9,765 nucleotides of DNA from positions 1 to 9,765 of the forward strand of contig DLYX01000410.1 in assembly GCA_003447545.1 (NCBI GenBank), written 5' to 3'. The notes beneath the pieces are model-generated. The model was not told the origin of the DNA. It ran no database searches and saw only the letters and a program-made list of their open reading frames with translations. The position numbers and the translations under genes are program-made. The DNA is from Deltaproteobacteria bacterium. GTDB taxonomy: Bacteria; Desulfobacterota; Binatia; UBA12015. The stretch's first letter is position 1. Each line of letters starts with the position of its first letter. This document shows positions 5,129-9,765 of this stretch, one piece after another.

Positions 5129-6400
5129 TCATCGCCCGTAGCGCCTCTGCAGTTGTTGCTGACGTGTGGCCAGTTGCGCGCGGCGTCCGGCAGCATCGAT
5201 CTCGGGAGTGTCTGCGGGAAGGATGCTTCGTACATCGCCCAGTTTGACCAGTTGCGCGGTCGGAGCTTCTTCGTCGGTCAGCGGTGTGCGTACGCCCTGA
5301 AAGCGCAAAAAGAAGAGGCCTTCGGAAAGGCCGGTGCTGTCCAGCCAGTTCGGGACGCCGGGGTCGGTTGCCGAGATCACGTAATCATAGCGCCCATCGC
5401 TACCGAGATGAGACTGGCCGCCGGTCAGACTGGTCTGCCGGTTGGCCCACTCGAGCGCATCAAACCAGTAGTTGCCCAATTGCAGTCCCTGATAGCGCGC
5501 GTCGGCCCTGGGCACGCTGACGACCAGAGCCTCGTCATTGGCCAGAGAGAACTTGCCTACGGCAGCGACTTGTCCGGCGAGTCCTTCGCTGCCGGTAAGC
5601 CGCGGTTTCATGACGGCATTATCCGAGGTGAATAGCCGAACTTTGCCGATATAGGCCTGCCAGAATGCGGCCGAGTCCGGGACCGCGGCGCCGGCTTCGC
5701 GAATCTTGCGGGCCACGTCACCGACATCGGGGTTGGGTGCGGGCACACCGAGTTTGCCGACCTGATGGATCTCCACGCGTCCTGCTTTTTCGCTTGCCCA
5801 GTCCGAATAGGTCCACCGCACCAGCAGCAAGCCGGCCTCATCGTCTGTTTCGATCCAGTTTTGTGGATGAGCGGTGGGCCCGACAAAGACCTCGAAGTTT
5901 CCGTCGGCGTCCAGAGCCAGATTGTCCAGCGAAAGCGTGCCGACGTCGCGTAGCTTGCCGTTGACCCCTGGGGTGCCCGCAAATACCTGAAACGTCACAT
6001 CAGCGGTCGTCCCGCGGGTGCCGCGCAGCACATAGTCGGCACCCGGTCGGATATGCGTACTTTCGTAAAGATTGTCCGGATTCACCAACCCGGTGTGAGC
6101 TGACTCGGGAAATTGTGGTCGGAAGACCGGATAGTCCGGGTCACGGAAGACACCGCGTCCAACCTGCTGGATCAGGATCTCCGACAAATATCGTCCGCCA
6201 TCGGCATTCTCACGGTCGCCACCAGCGGCGCGAGCCTTCTCGCCGACATCGGCGGCCGCATGCACGGAGTCTCCCAATGATCGCAGCGAGTTCCAGGGCT
6301 CACCTAGATGTTCCGGTGAAGGTTGGCGCCTGGCGGTGCACCCGGACGTCAGAAGGATCGCGAGCGCACAGCCAAGAGGGACGAGGGGCGTTATTTTCAT
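5129..6400 (-). CDS. DUF1214-domain putative lipoprotein
   Basis: A 423-residue envelope protein. From the ATG at 6400 it begins MKITPLVPLG, a hydrophobic stretch (about 5-17) and LLTSGC, a lipobox-like end with Cys21 as the probable lipidation site; Thr at -3 is slightly atypical. The mature part has a linker, then RYLSEILIQQVGRG (70-83), a central beta-rich region (about 115-215), and a C-terminal DUF1214 domain with GNYWFDALEWANRQTSLTGGQ at about 309-329 and the diagnostic DPGVPNWLDSTG at about 346-357. Biochemical function is unknown for the family. An in-frame ATG at 6460 would add 20 residues and bury the signal peptide, so it was not chosen, although the site before 6400 (GGAAG only two bases away) is also poor. 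It lies 147 bases downstream of the SnoaL-like gene and may be in the same operon or have its own promoter. Confidence 0.82.
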   Translation of the reverse strand: MKITPLVPLGCALAILLTSGCTARRQPSPEHLGEPWNSLRSLGDSVHAAADVGEKARAAGGDRENADGGRYLSEILIQQVGRGVFRDPDYPVFRPQFPESAHTGLVNPDNLYESTHIRPGADYVLRGTRGTTADVTFQVFAGTPGVNGKLRDVGTLSLDNLALDADGNFEVFVGPTAHPQNWIETDDEAGLLLVRWTYSDWASEKAGRVEIHQVGKLGVPAPNPDVGDVARKIREAGAAVPDSAAFWQAYIGKVRLFTSDNAVMKPRLTGSEGLAGQVAAVGKFSLANDEALVVSVPRADARYQGLQLGNYWFDALEWANRQTSLTGGQSHLGSDGRYDYVISATDPGVPNWLDSTGLSEGLFFLRFQGVRTPLTDEEAPTAQLVKLGDVRSILPADTPEIDAAGRRAQLATRQQQLQRRYGR

Positions 6401-6547
6401 ATCTTCCGCGGTATCGAAATTTGCGAGGACCGACAAATCGTCTCGAAATCCGGCGTTCATCGACCGGAGGCTCGCGAGGCCGGAACCGGCACGGCTTGCG
6501 ATATGAATGTGGGCTGCCGTTGCGAATAGGCCGCCTGGCGGGAACTC

Positions 6548-7054
6548 TCAGCTCTTTTTCCAGAACTCCTGCCAGTTGTTCTCGGATTCCGGCAAGGTCC
6601 CCCGACCAGTTGCATTCTTCGGCCAATCGGCCGGTGCCAGACCAAGCGGGTTTTGTCCGGACTCGGCTCCATAGAAGAGCTGGTGTTTGCGGCGCACAAA
6701 GAACCACTCGTCGCCCCGCTTTTCATAGGTGTCGTCATAGCGAATCGCTTGCTGGATCCAGCGGTCGCCCTCCTGAATTTCTGCCCGACAATAGACATGT
6801 CCGGTCGCATGCGTCTCGTCGACAAAATCGATCAGGTGATTGCCGACAAAGAGGATCGTGATGCCGACAGCGCGCAGTTGGCGATCAAAATCCGCGCGTA
6901 ACGCCTCGCGGCCGCGGCGATCTCGCCCAACCTGCACCTCGGGGATAAAGCATCCAACCAGCGTGTCGAGATCACGGGTATCGGTGGCGTGTGCATAGCG
7001 GTAGGCGAGTTGCCGGATCTCGTCGCGACCCTGCGCCTTCTCGGCGCCATTCAT
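6548..7054 (-). CDS. SnoaL-like (NTF2-fold) protein
   Basis: A 168-residue protein whose first 130 residues form a SnoaL-like/NTF2-fold domain: helix EIRQLAYRYAHATDTRDLDTLVGCF (12-36), VQVGRDRRGREAL (40-52), a helix to FVGNHLIDFVDETHATGHVYCRAEI (69-93) and the closing strands YDDTYEKRGDEWFFVRRKH (106-124). A Trp-rich polar tail (131-168) follows. Tyr20 and Asp25 keep the Tyr-x4-Asp spacing seen in BaiE-type dehydratases, but Leu68 appears to replace the usual catalytic His, so it may bind a ligand rather than catalyse, or use different residues. The start is 4 bases after the stop of the second acyl-CoA ligase, so translation is probably coupled. Context suggests a role with CoA-activated intermediates. 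The specific function is unknown. Confidence 0.82.
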   Translation of the reverse strand: MNGAEKAQGRDEIRQLAYRYAHATDTRDLDTLVGCFIPEVQVGRDRRGREALRADFDRQLRAVGITILFVGNHLIDFVDETHATGHVYCRAEIQEGDRWIQQAIRYDDTYEKRGDEWFFVRRKHQLFYGAESGQNPLGLAPADWPKNATGRGTLPESENNWQEFWKKS

Positions 7055-7058
7055 CGCT

Positions 7059-8654
7059 TCATCTCGTGGGTCTCTCGGAGTCCTTGTAGGTTTCGCGCAA
7101 ACCCTTTTTGTCGATCTTGCCGGTGGCGTTGCGGGGAATGACGTCGAGGACTTCGAGTTGCTCGGGAATTTTCTGCAGCATCAGGCCGCGCCCTTTTAGG
7201 TACTCGACCATCGTATCGAAGCCGATCGGGCTTTCGCCGGTTGCTGTTTGCACCACGGCGCATGCACGTTCACCTGTGGCCGGGTCGGGGATTCCGATGA
7301 CCGCCACGTCTTCGATCGCGGCGTGCTCGTAGAGAAGATCCTCGATCTCTTTCGCGCTGATATTCTCGCCCTTGCGGATGATGACGTCCTTCAGTCGCCC
7401 CGTGATGGTAAGAAAGCCCTCGGCATCCAGGTGGCCCAGGTCACCGGTATGAAAGAAGCCCTTTTCGTCGAAGGCTTTCTCGTTGAGGGACTCGTCGAGA
7501 TAGCCGCGACAAAGTTGCGGCGCCTTGACGCGGATTTCACCTTCTTCGCCGATGGAAGCGTCCTTTCCCTCGAGCGTTACGAGCCGAAACGCGACCTCGG
7601 GAGGAGAAGCCTTGCCCTCGGTATGGGCGAGCGCTTCCTGCGAGTCGCCAACGGCGGCCATGGTCATGATCGGACATTCGGTCATGCCATAGCCCGAGAC
7701 GATCCCGACACCACCCATCTCGTCGCGGATCTCGGTATGGAGTTGCGGGGGTTTGGGAGCGCCGCCCCCGGGAAAGGTGCGCACCTCCGGGAAGAGCGGG
7801 CTGGTGTCGCCGGCAGCGACGCGCGCGCGTTGTGCGGCGAGATACGCCTGGTGAAAGGCGGTCCCGGCGGTCGCTTGCGTGACGCCATGACGGGCCAGCA
7901 CCACCGGGGTGGTTTTCGCATCAAAGGCCGGCACCACGATAAACGCCGCGCCGGAGGCAAGAACACTGCCAAGCCAGCCGATGCCGCCTACATGTGTAAA
8001 CGGGAAGACCAGAGCGATGCGATCGCTCTCGTCCAGATGCAGGCATGAGGCCATGCCGCGCGCGGACGCGTCCAGAGTGAGATCGGTATGGCGTGCCCCT
8101 TTCGGATCCGAGGTGGTTCCCGAGCTGTAAAAGACCCAACGCACAGGGGCGTCTGCCGGCGTTGTCTCGGCCGGCGCGGGCGGTAGAGTGGCAGGGTCGC
8201 CGTCCGGCAGAATCTGATCGCAGACCATGACTTCCATCCCGGGTCGGTCGGCTGCCAGATCCGAGCCCATCTGCGGGTAGTCGAATTTCGGGTTTGCCGG
8301 AGGCAGAATCAATAACTTCGTGCCGAATTGGGAGGCGATGAAGCCGACTTCCTTGTGGCGGTAGATCGGCAGAATCGGATTTTGCACAGCACCCAGCCGT
8401 GCCAGCGCGCCCACCAGAATCATCGACTCAAACCACGTAGGCAGCATCCACGAGACCGGGGTGCCTTCGCTTACACCGCGGGCGGCAAAGCCGGCGGCGG
8501 CCTTCAGGCACGCGTCGCGATATTCACGGAAGGTCAATTCACGATCCTGATCATCGACGGCAAAGAGTGCGTCGGGGGTGGCCTGAGTGCGTGCCTCGAT
8601 CAGCCCCCAGAGGCTGCCGGCCGAAAGAAGGTTGTCTGTTTGCAAGCGCGACAT
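7059..8654 (-). CDS. AMP-forming acyl-CoA ligase (class I adenylate-forming enzyme)
   Basis: A complete 531-residue ligase that would activate a carboxylic acid as an acyl-adenylate and pass it to CoA. Motifs in order: P-loop YSSGTTSDPKGARHT (176-190), FPFTHVGGIGWLG (217-229) in the acyl pocket region, FPGGGAPKPP (294-303), GYGMTECP (321-328), FHTGDLGHLD (401-410), the hinge GRLKDVIIRKGENIS (419-433) and the catalytic NATGKIDK (509-516) with Lys513. The P-loop has Ser182 in place of the common Gly, a variant that, as I recall, occurs in a subfamily with the PKGARHT ending. The ATG at 8654 has AGGAG 8 bases upstream, lying over the stop of the upstream ligase gene. The gap to that gene is 5 bases and to the SnoaL-like gene 4 bases, so this is an operon core. 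The substrate (fatty, alicyclic or steroid-derived acid) cannot be read from the sequence. Confidence 0.92.
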   Translation of the reverse strand: MSRLQTDNLLSAGSLWGLIEARTQATPDALFAVDDQDRELTFREYRDACLKAAAGFAARGVSEGTPVSWMLPTWFESMILVGALARLGAVQNPILPIYRHKEVGFIASQFGTKLLILPPANPKFDYPQMGSDLAADRPGMEVMVCDQILPDGDPATLPPAPAETTPADAPVRWVFYSSGTTSDPKGARHTDLTLDASARGMASCLHLDESDRIALVFPFTHVGGIGWLGSVLASGAAFIVVPAFDAKTTPVVLARHGVTQATAGTAFHQAYLAAQRARVAAGDTSPLFPEVRTFPGGGAPKPPQLHTEIRDEMGGVGIVSGYGMTECPIMTMAAVGDSQEALAHTEGKASPPEVAFRLVTLEGKDASIGEEGEIRVKAPQLCRGYLDESLNEKAFDEKGFFHTGDLGHLDAEGFLTITGRLKDVIIRKGENISAKEIEDLLYEHAAIEDVAVIGIPDPATGERACAVVQTATGESPIGFDTMVEYLKGRGLMLQKIPEQLEVLDVIPRNATGKIDKKGLRETYKDSERPTR

Positions 8655-8659
8655 CGTTT

Positions 8660-9765
8660 TTACTCCTGCGTGCTGAGAATTTTTTCGGCCTGCTCGCGCA
8701 GAACGAATTTGGTGACTTTGCCCGAAGCGTTCACGGGAAGCTCGTCCACGATCTGGATGTATCGGGGCACCTTGTAGTTGGCCATATTCTCCCGGCTCCA
8801 GTCGCGGACAATGTCGGCCGAGACCTCTTTGTCGGGCGCGGCCACAAGAAAGGCCATGCCGACCTCGCCCATCCGTTCGTCGGGAACGCCGATCACCGCG
8901 ACCTGTGCGGCATAACCGCTATCGTAGAGCGCATTTTCAATCTCGGCCGGGTAACAGTTAAACCCGCCCATGATGAACATATCCTTGATCCGGTCGGTGA
9001 TGCGCAGGTTGAAGTCGGCGTCAGCGACCGCGATGTCCCCGGTGTGGAGGAAGCCATCTTTGTCGATGGTTTTCTCGGTCTCTTCGGGGTTGGCGAAATA
9101 CCCGCGCATGACGTTATAGCCGCGCACGATCACTTCGCCGGGTTCGCCGGCGGGAACGTCGCGACCTTCGCTGTCGACCAGTCGGACTTCGACGCCGTCG
9201 ATCGGTCGTCCCGAGGTGGTCGCAATGGTTTCGGCGGCATCTCCCTCGCGACACATGCTGACGATCCCGCAGGTTTCGGTCAGGCCGTATCCGGTAATAA
9301 CCGTCTCGAAGCCGAGATCCTGGCGCATCTGGTTGATCAACTCGACCGGAATGGCAGCCGCTCCCGTGACGGCGAGTCGGAGCGAGGAGATATCGTGCCT
9401 TGCCAGATCGGGGTGGCTGAGGATGCTTTGGTAGATGGTCGGTGGTCCCGGCAACATGGTGATACGATCGGGTTCGATCCGCCGCAGGACCTCTTCAACG
9501 TCAAATGTGATTTGTGGAAGGATCGTCGCCCCGCGAAGAATCGCTGACAGCCAGCCGGCCTTGTAGCCAAAGGCATGGAAGAAAGGATTGATGATCAGAT
9601 AGCGATCGCCTTCGCGCAGGCCCACGCAGCCCGACCACGCCTCGAAGGCCCGCAGGTTCTGACCGTGAGCGCTCATCACGCCCTTGGGTTTTCCGGTCGT
9701 CCCCGAGGTGAAGAGAATATCCGAGAGGTCGTCGGGACCGATGGCCGCAATCTGTTCGTGAATGG
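8660..9765 (-). CDS. FadD3-like acyl-CoA ligase, C-terminal two thirds (cut by right edge)
   Basis: The reading frame runs open to the window edge; 367 residues and the stop are visible and the N-terminus is missing. The first methionine in frame is internal, since an intact P-loop, FTSGTTGKPKG (18-28 of the visible part), precedes it. Later motifs are NPFFHAFGYKAG (59-70), GPPTIYQSIL (106-115), GYGLTETCG (158-166), LHTGDIAV (239-246), ITDRIKDMFIMGGFNCYPAEIE (255-276) and catalytic Lys349 in NASGK. The pocket segment NPFFHxFGYKAG, LPGPPTIYQS and the MFIMGGFNxYPAE hinge closely resemble, from memory, FadD3, the HIP-CoA ligase acting on the CD-ring remnant of steroids. It is followed 5 bases later by a second ligase. 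FadD3-type specificity is an inference; another short or medium-chain acyl-CoA ligase remains possible. Confidence 0.88.
   Translation of the reverse strand, partial: IHEQIAAIGPDDLSDILFTSGTTGKPKGVMSAHGQNLRAFEAWSGCVGLREGDRYLIINPFFHAFGYKAGWLSAILRGATILPQITFDVEEVLRRIEPDRITMLPGPPTIYQSILSHPDLARHDISSLRLAVTGAAAIPVELINQMRQDLGFETVITGYGLTETCGIVSMCREGDAAETIATTSGRPIDGVEVRLVDSEGRDVPAGEPGEVIVRGYNVMRGYFANPEETEKTIDKDGFLHTGDIAVADADFNLRITDRIKDMFIMGGFNCYPAEIENALYDSGYAAQVAVIGVPDERMGEVGMAFLVAAPDKEVSADIVRDWSRENMANYKVPRYIQIVDELPVNASGKVTKFVLREQAEKILSTQE

Noticed and set aside
6401..6460. Alternative ATG at 6460 for the DUF1214 lipoprotein
   Set aside because: It would place 20 polar residues ahead of the lipoprotein signal peptide, and no ribosome binding site precedes it.
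6475..6547. Possible terminator after the SnoaL-like gene
   Set aside because: Only short self-complementary pieces (such as GCCGGAACCGGC) are present, without a convincing stem or T-run.
8567..9547. Plus-strand open frame of 326 codons opposite the FadD3-like ligase
   Set aside because: The minus strand carries every adenylate-forming enzyme motif in order, so this is a shadow frame.

Overview
This is a gene-dense, GC-rich stretch (by eye, not counted) of a bacterial chromosome. It carries ten complete protein-coding genes and two cut by the window edges. Gaps are short, the longest being about 200 bases, and many starts carry Shine-Dalgarno (SD) sequences. I see no RNA gene, insertion sequence, phage gene or CRISPR array. 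The mix of an F420-type luciferase-like oxidoreductase, SnoaL/NTF2-fold proteins, a FadD3-like acyl-CoA ligase, a DUF1214 lipoprotein and a nitronate monooxygenase-like protein is typical of metabolically versatile environmental bacteria that degrade lipids, steroids or alicyclic compounds, such as Binatota, Myxococcota, some Proteobacteria and Actinobacteria. The lipoprotein favours a diderm. The phylum cannot be fixed from this window.

Left part (1-2509), all minus strand, transcribed right to left: galE (UDP-glucose 4-epimerase), a 197-base gap with a short tandem repeat and a 12-base palindrome, a class I nitronate monooxygenase/NPD-family flavoprotein with a GTG start, then the first 66 codons of msrA, which run off the left edge just after the catalytic Cys of the GCFW motif.

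Middle part (2603-5085): two plus-strand genes coupled by an ATGA overlap, a BaiE-like SnoaL_4 protein followed by an F420-type luciferase-like oxidoreductase. This pair converges on, and overlaps by 36 bases, a minus-strand type I 3-dehydroquinate dehydratase (aroD). The AroD protein carries a 51-residue tail that looks like a degenerate piece of a shikimate dehydrogenase (AroE) N-terminal domain. Between aroD and a divergent 55-residue six-cysteine zinc-ribbon protein lies a perfect 16-bp inverted repeat.

Right part (5129-9765), all minus strand: a FadD3-like acyl-CoA ligase (N-terminus beyond the right edge), a second AMP-forming acyl-CoA ligase 5 bases later, a SnoaL-like protein 4 bases after that, and then, after a 147-base gap, a DUF1214 lipoprotein. 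The three tightly packed genes are almost certainly one operon. Together with the BaiE-like/F420-type pair they suggest a catabolic neighbourhood for ring-containing or branched carboxylic acids: ligases activate the acid to its CoA thioester, and the NTF2-fold and flavin/F420 enzymes would dehydrate or oxidise intermediates. The substrate is not shown by the sequence.
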